A stretch of 64,000 nt of DNA from Halichondria panicea (GCF_963675165.1 NC_087388.1:3477047-3541046); one strand, 5' to 3'. Counted from the first letter of the stretch, positions 10,735 to 22,645 are shown. Translations and numbers: made by a program. The notes: generated by a model from the sequence alone, not told the origin.

Positions 10735-11114
10735 CTAATTGTTAGACACTTTGTCTTGAATCCTTTTCTTTGTTTTTTCGATGGGGTGATCCAGGAGAAA
10801 CTGTTCGCACAGACCTGGCGTCGTGTTGGAACGTATGCCTTCACTGAAGTAGCGGAAGTGCTCAGGGGTGGCTATGACAAACCTCAGCCTCCACAAGTTG
10901 GAGTGTTGATTCACATGCACCCTATGGAATCGAACGTAATTGACGCTATTTGAGACAAACCTGAACCGTTCGCCAACTCATGTTGTCGTTGATCGTTGAC
11001 AACCTGTCCCACACCTCCATCTTGACACCTTCTAGGTGACACACCTTTAGAGTACCTATAATATCCTATAATATCCTCCCTAACCTCGTGATACAACTTC
11101 TCGTAGTCCGCCAT
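10735..11114 (-). CDS. Unrecognised two-exon coding fragment
   Basis: Minus strand: an ATG at 11114 opens MADYEKLYHEVREDIIGYYR, and a short GT-AG-like gap near 10960 leads into VHVNQHSNLWRLRFVIATPE and HFRYFSEGIRSN, ending at a stop near 10738, about 25 bp outside the right end of the HECT transposon. Composition looks coding (no repeats, balanced residues) but I recognise no domain. Because it abuts the transposon, it may have been interrupted by that insertion. Confidence 0.35.
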
Positions 11115-11847
11115 TACAGGGGAAATAGGTCCCTTTCCCTTTTCACCATGACTTTGTCCTTTCTAGTTCTTCCGTGTCCCCCTTCAGGTCCCTCTCGGAT
11201 TGTCCCGTCTCTCGGATTGTCCCGTGAAGTCCCAAATGTCCCCGGCCACCGCGACTTTAGTCCCAGGACCTCCAAAATTCCCGGGAAATTTCCAGCCCCC
11301 AGGGTTAGGGTAGTAAGACATATTGTCAATGGCGAGAGATGGTTCCAGATTCCCCGGTTTTGCCACGCAGCGTTACTTGTGTTGTTGTGTGCTAAAGATA
11401 CTTACTGTCACATTCTAGCGGACAGACCAATGAACCTGTTTACTATACAGGTTCCTTTGATCACTAATCAAAGGAAGAACCATTGATGAGATGACTAAAT
11501 CGAGGGTTGGTGTCAGGGTTAGGTAAAGATCAATCATAATTAACAAGCAAAACATCAAAACAACATGATAAATCACACATAAATCATAAAGTGAACACAA
11601 CATGAAACCTAAGTCACATAATTATAACATCATCAGTTAAATAGAAAATCATCATAATTGGATATCAGTTAAACAGTTCCATTGGCGATCTTATTGGTAG
11701 TATTTGCACAGGTTTTTGACCTTATCACGTATTTGTTGGGCACTTCTGTTCACTTCAGGGTTGTCTGTGATAAATGTGTTAGCCTGATCCATTTTAATAC
11801 ATTTCCCCTTCTGATTCTGAATTGAATTGTGACCGCAAAGTATTTCT

Positions 11848-12439
11848 CTACGGCTCTTGTTTCGGTTTTAATAAACGGGACCCGTTTCTGTAGCTTGGGC
11901 TCCTCCGTCGGCTTTTGCTTGGACCTGCACTTGCAGCAGCGGAGGTGTTGATAAGATCATAAGCCGTGTGGCCGTGTGGATGGTTCTGTTGTAGTGTGTT
12001 TCCTTCGTAGCTAAACTGTGAGACATCCACAAGTCTCCTCTTCTCTGTGTCAAGGTCTTTCGTGACGTGACGTGACGTGTGTTGCCACCAGTTTTGTGGA
12101 TGCCAAAAACTCAAACTGGAACCTCTCCTCTACTCTGTCGGCCAAGTGGTCAAGTTCTTTGCCGCCATATTTAATGAAGAACCTTTGTGTTGGCGGCACG
12201 GCACGTTCAGGTAATCTGTCATGTTGCTCATCATTTGTGGGGTCAGGATGAGGTTGGCCGAGCCCTGCGCCCCGGTTTTGTGGTGTTTCACCCTCACCAC
12301 CCAAGTGGATTCTCCCTCGACGGCCGCTTGAAACGCCCATCCCCTCTTTTGCTTCGAAGTTCTTGCACGAGGGTATCTTCACTAGCCCACCCAGAATAAG
12401 AAGTTGAGCATGCCCAGTAGCTGAATGCCACATGTTCAC
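11848..12439 (-). CDS. Unrecognised coding fragment, frame-shifted by a GACGT repeat
   Basis: Two overlapping minus-strand frames (12439-12050 and 12114-11848) look like one coding stretch broken at a repeated CGTGACGTGACGTGACGTG (about 12060). Readable parts include RFFIKYGGKELDHLADRVEE and DTEKRRLVDVSQFSYEGN, followed by a Ser/Lys-rich tail ending LKPKQEP. No family recognised. It lies in the same orientation as the fragments at 10735-11114 and 12996-13691, so all three could be parts of one decayed gene or element. Confidence 0.3.
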
Positions 12440-12995
12440 TATTAATTTTAGTGAGTTTTAGGTAGTAGCTAGTAAGACTATACTCCTTGCTGGACCAAGA
12501 TCAGACATTATAACTTTCTCTGTATGGATCTGTTTGCCGATGGTCCTATATGCTGAGAAAGGAAAACACAAGTCCAAGAAAGTTATCACACAGGCTAATT
12601 TTGCAGGTTACCTTGCCTTGGTTTTCTGAAACAAAGCACCTGATAGCTGCTCTGTAGGAGTATGACCTACCATCCTTTGAGAAGTTTCTGCTACATCTAA
12701 CATCATGCTACATCTAACATCAACGAATAGAATCAGAGTCCTGTTCATTCTCTTGTTATGCTTTAATCATACTCATGCATGCATTAGTATAACATTGTTG
12801 TTGTTTTCATACTATGTATTAAAATGAAATACAATAAACTTAATAATGAATTAATTGGCGAAGTGTAAACCTCGATTTGAGGCCGCGGGTGGGCGTATAT
12901 TAAACGCCCAGTCCGTATTTTCGCGAGGGTACGGTATAACTGCCCCCGGACGCTGGCATGAGCTGGTCAGAGAAGACCCTCTTGACGGGCAGTAC

Positions 12996-13691
12996 TCACT
13001 TGGGTGTTAAAAAAGTCCCACACAGCAACACAGCATCATTTGCGTGAGTAATGATTGGTAGGTTGTCTTTCCTTAAGATTGATGTCCAGTTTCGAAGAAC
13101 TTCAGATGTTCGTTCGGCCTCCCTGAATTGCTTGGACTCGACCTCGATCAGACATATGTAGTCGAGCTTCTGTATGATTCCCGAAGCCTTTATGTCTCGA
13201 CATAGGACGTTCCCAGTCAATGGGGAGTCCTTCCTTCTTGCCAGAATGCAGGTACTTGCTGGCATCTCGTGCCGTCTGAGCCTTGTTTCTCCCGTCAACG
13301 GTTTGTAACCATTGCTGGAATTGTAATTGTACAAGGGTAGGTTCTTTGTTGACGTCGTATTTAGGTAGCTGTGTAGTTTTGCAAAATCAATGGTCAATGT
13401 CTTTGTTACCACAAAATTAACGGTACCTGTCGGATTGATATCCTTGTCTGGCTCTGGCTAGTCCGTTCCTTGCTCCATCGACGACTGTCCCGGCTCCTTT
13501 ACTTGGTTAGGGACATACAACAGGGCATTTGATCGTGCTGCCCGGTTAGGGTGCATGACTTTGATGTGTTGGGATATCTTGTGGCTTTGACAAGCTACCA
13601 GGCAACGGGCACCACTTCTTGACGTTGTCGTCTTCACAGGAGGTCTCTTGATCCTGCCTCCTCTCTTAGTATAATGCAATGATAGTGGCAA
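12996..13691 (-). CDS. Unrecognised coding fragment(s)
   Basis: Two minus-strand pieces. The first (13691-13458) has CLVACQSHKISQHIKVMHPN, which has the spacing of a degenerate CxxxC...HxxxxxH zinc-finger-like unit. The second (13412-12996) has DFAKLHSYLNTTSTKN and LTGETRLRRHEMPAS. Neither matches a domain I can name. They lie about 60 bp apart, as expected for neighbouring exons, but the splice sites are not convincing. Confidence 0.3.
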
Positions 13692-14464
13692 CTAACTTGT
13701 TCCTCATCCTCCACAGAAGTTGAGAGTGAGGGGGTCGAGAGTGAGGGTTCTTCTTGGGCCTCCTCCTTTGTTTCTTCGTCGGATATGTGGATTACATGTA
13801 CATGTATTTATGTGTTAATTATTGTACATTTATGATTGTATGCTATCTTTATAACACATAAATTCACATACATATTCCAACTCATCCGACATCGGTTAGA
13901 TTTTAGTAACCCTAGGGTTTATGGCACTTTTTTGGTTCAGGGTGGCACGTTAGTTCTAAAAGACCATGGCCCTAGTGAAGGCCAGGGTTAGGGTCTATAT
14001 GGAACCCTACGTTGTTTGCATTTGGTCCCTTGTTTCTAGATGCTTTAGTTTAGATTTTAGTAACCCTAGGCACTTTTTTGGTTCAGCTAGTTCAAAAGAG
14101 AACTAGTTCATAGAGAGACTGAATCGTTTTCCTTGCTAGTGCAGCAACTGGATGTTATAGGTGAACGAACCAGAGGATGGATTAAGTCAAAGTGGCGAGG
14201 TACACACACACTTATATATACGTCATACTTATACATCATCGATACTTGTACATAGGTGAACCAACCAGAGGATGGATCTCCACCATTAAACCCACTCACT
14301 CAAAGTGGCGAGGTACACACACACATATGCATGATATATAGCTTGTACATTATAGGCAGAGGATGGACACCTACCATCAAGCCCACACCCTCAAAGTAGC
14401 TCAAAGTGGCGAGGTACACACTCCCTCAAAGTGGTGTACACACACACACACTTATGATAACTTG
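13692..14464. repeat. Spacer and CAAAGTGGCGAGGTACAC minisatellite
   Basis: From about 14190 several copies of CTCAAAGTGGCGAGGTACAC with (AC)n tails occur. The same unit resumes at 16812-16890 on the other side of the pogo element, so the element sits inside this array. At 13880-14110 there is a duplicated segment beginning TAGATTTTAGTAACCCTAGG. No gene. Confidence 0.7.
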
Positions 14465-14624
14465 TACCGTACTTAACCGTCGAACCGCCCATATGTTTTG
14501 AGAGCGGCTAAACAAGGGGTGGGCAGATATTGGCTACTGAACCGTGCAAGCGCCCACCAAACTCAATTAACACCTTGTCAGTAAATCAACAACACATTAC
14601 ATTACAGATAACAGGATACATGCA

Positions 14625-16018
14625 TTAATAGGATACATGCATGCAAGATAAAAAAGCCATGATAAGAATAACATAATAATTTGTGAGCTCAGTCCTCCAC
14701 ATCTTGATCTTCAGAGTCTCATCAGAGAAGGGATCCCCCATGCTGTCTACATCCGAGTCTGAAGGGTCCTGGTTTTCTTGGTCTTCCTCATCCTCGTGGA
14801 TATCATCTGAAGCTTTATCATCCTCTGTTCCATCCAGAGCATTAGCCAATCCACAAACTAAAAAAGAATGCACTGTGATCGCTTGTTCAATGGATGCCCA
14901 GGCCCAGTCGATGACATCTTGTCTGGTGGGTTGCTTGAGATTCCCAGCTTTATCCACTCCTCCCATTCTTGCCTCAAAAGAATACACTGTGATCACTTGT
15001 TCAATGGATGCCCAGGCCCAGTCGATGACATCTTGTCTGGTGGGTTGCTTGAGATTCCCAGCTACTCCCATTCTTGCCTCATGTAGGTTTTGAAGGGTTT
15101 GTTGATACATTTGTCCATGGGCTGGATGATCGATGTACAGCCTCCAGGAATGACGATGACATTAGAGTTATAATTATCTCCTCTTAGCAATCTCAATGCT
15201 CTTGTAGCTGTCCACAACCACACATTGCAACCAGTGGTGATACTCCGCTCGTGTCATCCAGCCATTTGCTGTGGCCCTCATGCAGTGGCCCTCACCTGCA
15301 TGATAATAAAATGAAATAATGAAATGCACCGTAAATGTTTAAAGCAGGTATAGTAACTCGGAATTGCATTGTAACTATACAAGCTATGCAAGAACATTAT
15401 AATGCAGTTACAACTGTGAACCCTTTCTTCTCTGCACGGGTAGTTTTGATTCGAATAGTCCTTCCTCCAAGTAGAGACTGTTCCCGGGCATATCAAAGCG
15501 GCACATGGTTTGGTTCATGTTGTATATGTGTGATGGCTCAATCGAGTGCGTAGCGAGATAATATCCTTTCGAACTTGTAGAATCTGATCAGCATAGTCAG
15601 CTGGTACTTTCTGGGACACATTGGTGCCACGTCTGTAGCCAACGTTGTACCTTCCTTTCCATCGATGGAGCCAGCCTGATGTACACTTAAATCCTTGTAG
15701 TCTCAAACCCCCGGCAATTTCAGAGCTTATATTCGAAACAGCAAGTCCATTGCTCCTGTGTTCCTCCAGAAATTCAAACACCTTTTCATCGAGCTCTTTG
15801 GACAACGGGCATCTCCCACCTCCTAGTCGTCGTTTCTTTGCCAATGTTCCATGATTGTGTTGCTTTAGGTAGTGATCCCATTCACGGATTCGTTTACGAT
15901 CAATACCAAACTCCCGTGATGCTAGTGAGATGTCATGGTCATGAGTTCGAAGCCAGTCCACCACAAACTCCACAGTATAGCCCTTTTGGCGATTGAGAGA
16001 TTTGTTTGAAGCTGCCAT
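14625..16018 (-). pseudogene. pogo/Tigger-like transposase
   Basis: The ATG at 16018 opens MAASNKSLNRQKGYTVEFVV, followed by a psq-type helix-turn-helix (DISLASREFGIDRKRIREW) and a CENP-B/Tc5-type second DNA-binding domain (GLRLQGFKCTSGWLHRWKGR). After 15515 the frame moves: NMNQTMCRFDMPG (first catalytic Asp region), KTTRAEKKGFTVV, then PGGCTSIIQPMDK (about 15155-15115), all characteristic of the pogo DDE domain. The C-terminus is an acidic tail (EDDKASDDIHEDEEDQENQ). Frameshifts break the catalytic domain, and a ~110-bp segment is tandemly duplicated (14861-14976 and 14977-15080), so this copy is dead. Confidence 0.75.
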
Positions 16019-16032
16019 GATAGATGCTAGAT

Positions 16033-16200
16033 GCTAGTTGTAGATACACTTACATAGGACGATTTGATTTTATAGCAGGCACTACCCTACTGCATTGGAA
16101 ACAGTAGGATCATTCACAGTTCAGCTCACACCAACCAGCATTGGAAACAGTAGGATCAATCACAGTTCAGCTCACACACCAACCAACAAACTGCAGACAG
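16033..16200. repeat. ~55-bp direct tandem duplication
   Basis: GCATTGGAAACAGTAGGATC followed by ATTCACAGTTCAGCTCACAC is repeated almost perfectly in tandem upstream of the pogo transposase, inside the element. It could serve as a subterminal binding region, but nothing beyond position supports that. Confidence 0.6.
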
Positions 16201-16787
16201 CTTCGCCATAGATACTAGATTATATCATAATGATTGTATCCAAGATCACAATACCTTCTTTCTTATTTGAACATGGCAAGGTCATTCAGTGGTCATCATG
16301 TCTTTAAGGCACCGGCGAACTGTTGACAGTACAAGCTGAACCTAGCAATGCCTCTGACAATTTTGCTGTTGCAGTCTACAAAGGAGGAACGGTCATGTTC
16401 CAAGAAAGATTTCTCATGCTACTTTTTACGAAAAGGGTTACAGATAAAAGAAGACACTCTGCCTGGTGTTCAGAGGGAAACAGTGTCATCTTGAACGCTT
16501 GATGTCAGTTCTAACAAACTTGTACAACTCTAGCTAAAGTCATTGTTTTCTGAGCTAGCACTACTCTATCTATACTCTATCTATAGCTAGCTAGCTATAA
16601 GCTATCTCAAATTAAATCATGCATCCTGTTGACCTTTATCTAATTATAAGCTTACGCATGCGCAATAGTGAGCTGCAATAGTGGGCGCTTCTACGATTGC
16701 AAATAGGACTTTCAGGCAAAAGTAGGGGGTGGGCGGTTATTTGATATGGGCGGTTCGATATGGGCGGTTCGACGGTTAAGTACGGTA

Positions 16788-17330
16788 CATATACAGATGA
16801 GCGATACACTACCTCAAAGTGGCGAGGTACACACATACGAATACATAATATTTATACCGGCACACTCCCTCAAAGTGACAAGATACAGTACTTATACACA
16901 CATAGGGTTACACTCCTTCCGGAGGCATACTCTTTGTAGACGACGTTTACTCTAAGTGTATGTATGTGTATGTATGTGTATGTATGTACATTTGACAGGT
17001 GGACCTAACTAAGAGTTCTGGCGAGGAGGATCGACCTTTCCACAGACACTACTTCAACTACTCACTGTGAGTCATTTGTGCATGTGAGCGTTTGTGCATG
17101 TGCATGTTTTAAATTGACCTTTGACATCACAGACTGCTGCCTCACTCATGCCTAGACTGAGACCTACCTTTGACGTCACAGACTGCTGCCTCACTCTTGC
17201 CTGAAGAGACCTCAGACGACTCAGAGACTGAGACCCATGAAGTTAGTCGCTTGTGCATGTTTTAAATTCACATTTGACCTTTGAACTCACAAACTGAGAC
17301 TACCTCTCAACACTCAGACCTCAGTTCGAT
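16788..17330. repeat. Minisatellite flank and ~70-bp tandem repeat
   Basis: After the remaining CTCAAAGTGGCGAGG units, a second repeat occurs at 17105-17290: two to three copies of TTTGACATCACAGACTGCTG then CCTCACTCATGCCTAGACTGAGACC, with GTGCATGTTTTAAATT interspersed. TGTATGTA repeats lie at 16960-16990. No gene is visible. Confidence 0.6.
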
Positions 17331-18073
17331 GTACTCACAGGCAGACCTTAGTGGTTCTGATGAGCCTGGGACCCGTGACGTCTGTAGTCGTTTGTTGAGG
17401 AAGTCCAGGAAGGGCGATACACGAGGTGGTGCCACATCCCTACCCAACACCCGAAACTGTCGGCGGCTCAGAGGAAGGCGGCCTACCAGAATGCAGTGAG
17501 GTATGTAAAACCCTTACTCAATGCACTCAAGGTATCAGGGCCGATCTTCAAGGGAGAGGTAGAGGAAAGGGAGAGGTAGAGGAGGAAGAAGAGGAGAAGC
17601 CTCCATCACCAGTAATCTTTCCCATGGGAAGGACTACTCAGCCGTATCGGAACAGCCAACGAACGACTGGCTTCAGACACCGGACGGCAGATCGAAATCG
17701 AAAACTAAGTGACTGATACCAGCAAGTTTCTGCATTTCGATAAGCCGAAGGGGTCACCCATTGAATGGGAGGAAACTCCGAGCCCAGTGCGGCTTCTGGT
17801 ATAATGGACTACCTGGAGGACGCACTCAAGTTTTACAGAATAGAACTTGTGCAAGCAGAAACATCGGAGAACTGGAGATGTGTCTTGAGGAAGGACAAGA
17901 TGCAGGTCTACCTCAGGATTTGGGGTTCTTATAGTACTTCTTGTCCGCGCAAAGCGCAGGCAAGAAGTTCACTCGAAGTTCACTCAGCGCGCAGCGCTGA
18001 AATTTTTGACCACACCCCTTTTAAAGTTATAAGAGAGATAGTCCAGTGGAAAGACTTGGCTATAGACTTGTAG
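17331..18073 (+). CDS. Exon-like fragments, possible START-domain remnant
   Basis: Plus-strand reading gives acidic/basic low-complexity sequence (17400-17716) and then, from about 17800, YLEDALKFYRIELVQAETSE and NWRCVLRKDKMQVYLR, later FDHTPFKVIREIVQW. The W...V......VYLR and FDH.P...I patterns faintly recall START lipid-binding domains, but frames change and the middle (17935-18000) is a GCGC-rich insertion. I cannot tell a decayed host gene from an element ORF. Confidence 0.2.
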
Positions 18074-20013
18074 AACTTGACCATCAATAGGGTTAACGAT
18101 TATAGCAATTATACATGTAAGTATGCAGTGTCATTCAATATTGCAGTGTCATGCACTCTCTGCGTAGTTAAGGCCCAGGTCAAGGCCCAGGTCTGGCTGT
18201 AAATACCAAAATTTAACACTATGTTCATACTGCTGTATTATTTGCAATATACAATGTATGCTGCATCAAAATCAAAATGATCCAACTACTAGCGTAACAT
18301 ACACATGTACATTTACACAAAATCTAAAAGAATAATTTTCTTCTACTGTACTTAAACGAGTATAAAAGGAATTTCAAAATTGTGCCGCAAGACTTGCATA
18401 CACAGCTAGACTGGAAAACTCGACGTTAAATTCATGCCCGTCAACTTCGGGTGCAGCATGACGACTCACATTAATTGTGCTGCCTTGTTTAGGTATGCAA
18501 CAGCTTTTTATGGATGATAAACAGCGGAAAACAAGTAATTGTGAATGCTAGCGGGAAAAGATTTAGTGTGGCTGACTTCCATCATACCCATTGCTCTGTG
18601 ACATACCAAACTCCTTTGAGGAATCTTTCTACAGAGGCCAAGTTTTTGTCAGTATCAAAGATGCTCTATCTCGAGCAGTAGAATAACGTGTTAAAATTTC
18701 TGAAGCTATGTTTGTGCCGATGTACAGCGATGGCGATGTCTCCTCTGGTAACTATGAAGGAGGGTAAGAATGCACCCATTGTGCTCATTTGTGAGTGTAC
18801 CATCAACCCCACTCCTATCACCACCACTCCTATCACCACAAGTCAGCTCCTCTCGTCTCTCTAATCCTGGTCCCATTACAAAAAAGCAGTAAAAATACGC
18901 AAACAATCAGACTCACAAGCAGCGGCTATCGAACAACATGAAGAGAGCAATGAAGTTGGCTCGCCACCCTACCCATTGATGAACATGGTGGAGATGCCCA
19001 TTATGGCTGGCGACTTTCAAATCTACCATCACACTGCATCTGTGGTCACCACCAATTCACAGTTCAATCCGCCACAACGAACTGAGGGACATTACAGCGG
19101 GTTTCCTCACTGAGGTTTGCCACAACGATGGAACTGAACCACCACTCCAACCTCTCTCAGGAGAACAACTCAGACTTAGAACAGCCCGCAAACAGAGCGT
19201 GCCTAGATATTGCAGCAGATAATTTCTGGGGAAGAGGGGTGTTTCGCCAGAGTCATCGACATACCGTCAATGCTACCAGAAGAACGGAACGAACTAGAGA
19301 AGAAAAGAGCATACGATGAAGGCGCTTCTCAACATCAGGAGGAATGGTCTACAAAAGAATAGCCTCAATGACAGCACAGAAACAAAACAAAACAAGACAT
19401 ACAGTAAGATAATCCATTGGATCAGACTCTACTACGCTCAGGTGCAAGATCAAGCATTCACCATTCGAAAACATCTCTCAATAACAATTATAAGTTTGCA
19501 AAAAAAAACAACTTGTACTCACACCAGTACTCACACCATCTATCAGGCATGGGGGACTCCTTCCTGAATCAGGTAATAACATGTAGTATTATATCAAATA
19601 AAAGTCACGTTCTAAATTATTAATTTTTACGCAGAGAATCATCTGATTTACCAAGTCAAATTTACTTAATCATGCATTTGGCAGTTGTCTGAGCACGTAC
19701 AGCAGCGGGTTGACCTCATGACCTCACAACAGGTAAAACTAATAATGTGTTAATTACTAGATGTATATACCGTAGAGCTAAACATTTCTACGGCCCAAAA
19801 ATTCGAATAAATGAGTAAACGCAGAAATATTATCCTTCTTTTTACAGTGGGCCGCAAACATTTCTAGCTATATACAGTACATTACTTAATTACAGCTGGA
19901 CACAACACCTATTGTCCAACACGCGTCAACTCCGGTACGAGTGTTTGTATACACAATGCATTTTTAACTAGGAAACACCACAAAAAAAAAAAAAAATAGA
20001 AACAAGAATCAGC
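18074..20013. other. Stretch without a recognisable gene
   Basis: AT-rich spacer with small ORFs. At 18905-19110 a plus-strand frame reads EESNEVGSPPYPLMNMVEMP, which looks exon-like but has no family. A poly(A) run of about 15 bases lies at 19981-19996, just before the exon-like ORF below. Otherwise I see nothing. Confidence 0.5.
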
Positions 20014-20217
20014 TCAAAGAGACCTCAGGAAAAGCCACTCCCACGGCCGTTTCCTTTGCCTGAAAATTTTCAGGTAACCATCATGGAAAGCATCAAAAAG
20101 GGCGTATTGATTGGAAGATTGTTTTTCAGCATAAATCCCGGCCACTGTCTGACGAATATCAGGAGGTTGCACTCCAAGCAGTGAAAAAATGGCCATTTCT
20201 GGGAAGACACGTGCCAC
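20014..20217 (-). CDS. Unrecognised terminal-exon-like ORF
   Basis: Minus strand, ARVFPEMAIFSLLGVQPPDI then ALFDAFHDGYLKIF, ending WEWLFLRSL and a stop. It is preceded by a plausible acceptor (GATATTTTAG). The sequence is non-repetitive and protein-like, but I cannot name it. It could be the last exon of a decayed gene whose other exons lie upstream within or beyond the piggyBac insertion (20559-23023). Confidence 0.3.
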   Translation of the reverse strand: MARVFPEMAIFSLLGVQPPDIRQTVAGIYAEKQSSNQYALFDAFHDGYLKIFRQRKRPWEWLFLRSL

Positions 20218-20571
20218 TAAAATATCCCAATCATACTATTATAATCACACTCATTGGTTATGGACACTCATTGGTTATACATAGCAACAGTAACACAAAA
20301 TATTCATTTCGTTGTACATGTATATAGGCATATTTTCTGAGACGGCCTTATAGGAAAAACGAGAGCAGGAGTAGGGACAAAAATCGTTTTCCCTAGTGCT
20401 CCTTCAATGACACCACTCCTCTCAGAGGATAGGCCTGCTTTCAAACGGCACATAAAGCGACTAAAACTCGAGTGCAACAAAAGACATCAGGAGGTGATTG
20501 CAATTTATATTGTCACGATTACTATTAATTATCTGACCAGATCACAAAAAGTCTCATGTTAACCGATTATA

Positions 20572-20660
20572 CGCCGCAGACGCATAAATGCGTCATGTCG
20601 CTATGATGCCATAGACGCATTTCTGCGGCAGCTGCAGTTGAACGTCTTCTTTTTGCAAGA
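20572..20660. promoter_or_regulatory. Subterminal hairpin of the piggyBac end
   Basis: GCCGCAGA + CGCATA + AATGCGTC pairs with GACGCATTTCTGCGGC about 25 bp downstream, giving a 16-bp stem with one 6-nt bulge. A closely similar arrangement occurs at 50932-51007 with compensating differences. Position suggests a transposase-binding or end-folding role (inference). Confidence 0.5.
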
Positions 20661-20884
20661 TCTCGAAAGGAGGAGGACCTACTGCTTGCTAGAGCACTGC
20701 AAACGGCCGAGCGCTAGCTAAGGTAACTGTAGACTAAGCATTGCATGGGGGTAACACATAAAAATTTTGCACAAAAACGGTTTGAATACTGACAGATATT
20801 ATTAAATACAATATTAAATACAATACTACCACATAATAAAATAAAATACATGTAAATTAATTCTAACTATCTAAAACTTGAAGA

Positions 20885-22645
20885 ATGACCAAGAGACAGC
20901 ACTTCACTGTGGAGGAGGTACTTGGCGATATATTGTCCGATGATGAGGAGGACCCAGAAGAACCTATGCAGGAAGGTAGTGACTATGAATTTTCAGACCT
21001 TGAGTCGGACAACGACGAATATGGTAAATACATAATTGCTACAAACATAGAAGTATTATGAACACTGTTCTCTTATTATTTAGATGATACGAGTGACTCA
21101 GGCCTAGACCCACCACCCCAACCCCCCTCTCAACCACCCCACCAACCCCCCTCTCAACCACCACACCAACCCCCCTCTCAACCACCACCCCAACCCCCCT
21201 CTCAACCACCACATCAACCCCCCTCTCAACCACCCCATCAACCCCCCTCTCAACCACACCAGCCACCGCCACCACTCCCTCCAGGTAAAATAACATCAGA
21301 AGAGGCTCATAATAAATTATTATTTTTACAGGTGCAAATATTACCCAATGGTCTGAGAACCTGACGACTGTCACAGTAAACGACTTTACATCCCTGACCG
21401 GTCCCACTGTAGAGATCTCTGATTGCCCGCTACACATTTTTCACCTCTTCGTCAACGAAGAACTACAGGAGAAAATAGTGGCTGGGAGCAATAGATACGC
21501 CAGGGAGGTTATGGGATGACAAGTACGATAAATGGAAGAAGATTGACACTGAAGAATTGGAAGCGTATTGGGGTTTTTGTATTCTTATGGGGATTGTCCA
21601 CTTACCATCTCTGGACGACTATTGGAGTAGAGACCCTCTTACACACTACGCCCCCATCACGACAAGGATTCCTCGGTGGCGCTTCAGGGAAATCTCTCGG
21701 TACCTGCACTTTGTCAACAACCAACATCTTGCTCCGAGAGGAAGTCCCACGTTTGATCGGCTGGGTAAGGTCCGCCCTGTGATTGATCATTTCAGCTTGC
21801 AATTCTCAGCCTTGTATAATCCATCCAAGAATCTTGCTGTGGATGAAGCAATATCCACAGCAATGATCAAATTTCAGGGTCGGTCCGCTCTCAAGCAGTA
21901 TATGCCTATGAAGCCGATCAAGCGTGGGATCAAAGTGTGGGTACTGGGAGATAGTACCAATGGGTACTTCAGTCGTTTCGATGTGTATACGGGGAAGCAG
22001 GAAATACGTCATGTCGGCCTCGGGGAACACGTGGTGAAGAAATTGACAAGCGAGTTGAAGAGGAAGAACCACCACGTCTACTTTGACAACTTCTTCACCA
22101 ACGTCAAACTGCTCGAGGATTTGTTGGAGGACGGAATCTATGGTTGTGGGACTGCTCGCAGAGACAGGAAAGGTTTTCCTCCTGCATTGAAGAAAGCTGC
22201 CCTAAAAAATTCCCTAAAACAGAGGTACAAAATAATTACACACACTCACCCACGCAACACTCATACACACACACACCCACGCAACACTCAGACACACACT
22301 CACACCCTCATACACACACCCACACACACGCAACACTCATACACACACACACACCCATGCAACATGCACTCTCACACAACCACTAATAATGCTACGTTAC
22401 CTTTACACAGAGGTACCAGTAAGACAGTCCAGAAGGGCCCCGTGACAGCAACCGCCTGGAAGGATAACAGGATCGTGAACGTCCTCTCCACGACAACACA
22501 GCCCACAGCTATAGGTTCCGTTCTCCGGCGACAAAAGGATGGAGTCAGAATTAATGTGCCATGCCCAGAGGCCATTATGTCGTACAACCAGCACATGGGT
22601 GGAGTTGACAGGGGTGACCAGCTCAGGGGCTACTACAGCTGCTAA
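20885..22645 (+). pseudogene. piggyBac-like transposase (DDE_Tnp_1_7), four exons
   Basis: Exons: 20885-21023 (MTKRQHFTVEEVLGDILSDD, acidic leader), 21084-21284 (Pro/Gln-rich, repeated PPSQPPHQ), 21332-22224 and 22411-22645. The main exon holds the piggyBac domain: NLAVDEAISTAMIKFQGRS with the first Asp, VWVLGDSTNGYF with the second, and HHVYFDNFFTN with the third. The last exon has CPEAIMSYNQHMGGVDRGDQ, the conserved piggyBac segment with its Asp. The intron at 22225-22410 is a (CA)n-rich 186 bases, divisible by three, so it reads through without a stop. Damage: a one-base frameshift at about 21517 (ATGGGATGAC) and loss of the C-terminal Cys-rich domain after GYYSC. The transposase would excise seamlessly at TTAA. 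Confidence 0.8.
21098..21262 (+). repeat. Pro/Gln repeat within the transposase
   Basis: About six copies of a 24-bp unit CAACCCCCCTCTCAACCACC in coding exon 2. The minus-strand Val/Gly-rich ORF here is only its shadow. Confidence 0.85.

Larger units (their letters stand above)
14467..16785. mobile_element. pogo/Tigger-like element with TA target duplication
   Basis: Terminal inverted repeats CCGTACTTAACCGTCGAACC (14467 onward) and its complement (ending 16785), each flanked by TA (14465-14466 and 16786-16787). The 2.3-kb element contains one minus-strand transposase gene. The TA duplication and the transposase type agree with the Tc1/mariner/pogo superfamily. A partial extra copy of GATATGGGCGGTTC near the right end is one of the window's many short tandem duplications. 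Confidence 0.8.

Noticed and set aside
11114-11366. Gly/Arg-rich ORFs on the minus strand
   Set aside because: GC-rich stretch with a duplicated TCTCGGATTGTCCCG; several frames open by composition, none resembles a protein family.
14683-15093. 136-codon plus-strand ORF
   Set aside because: Antisense of the acidic tail and duplicated block of the pogo transposase; Ser-rich composition follows from the antisense of Asp/Glu codons.
21039-21437. Val/Gly repeat ORF on the minus strand
   Set aside because: Antisense of the Pro/Gln repeat exon of the piggyBac gene.
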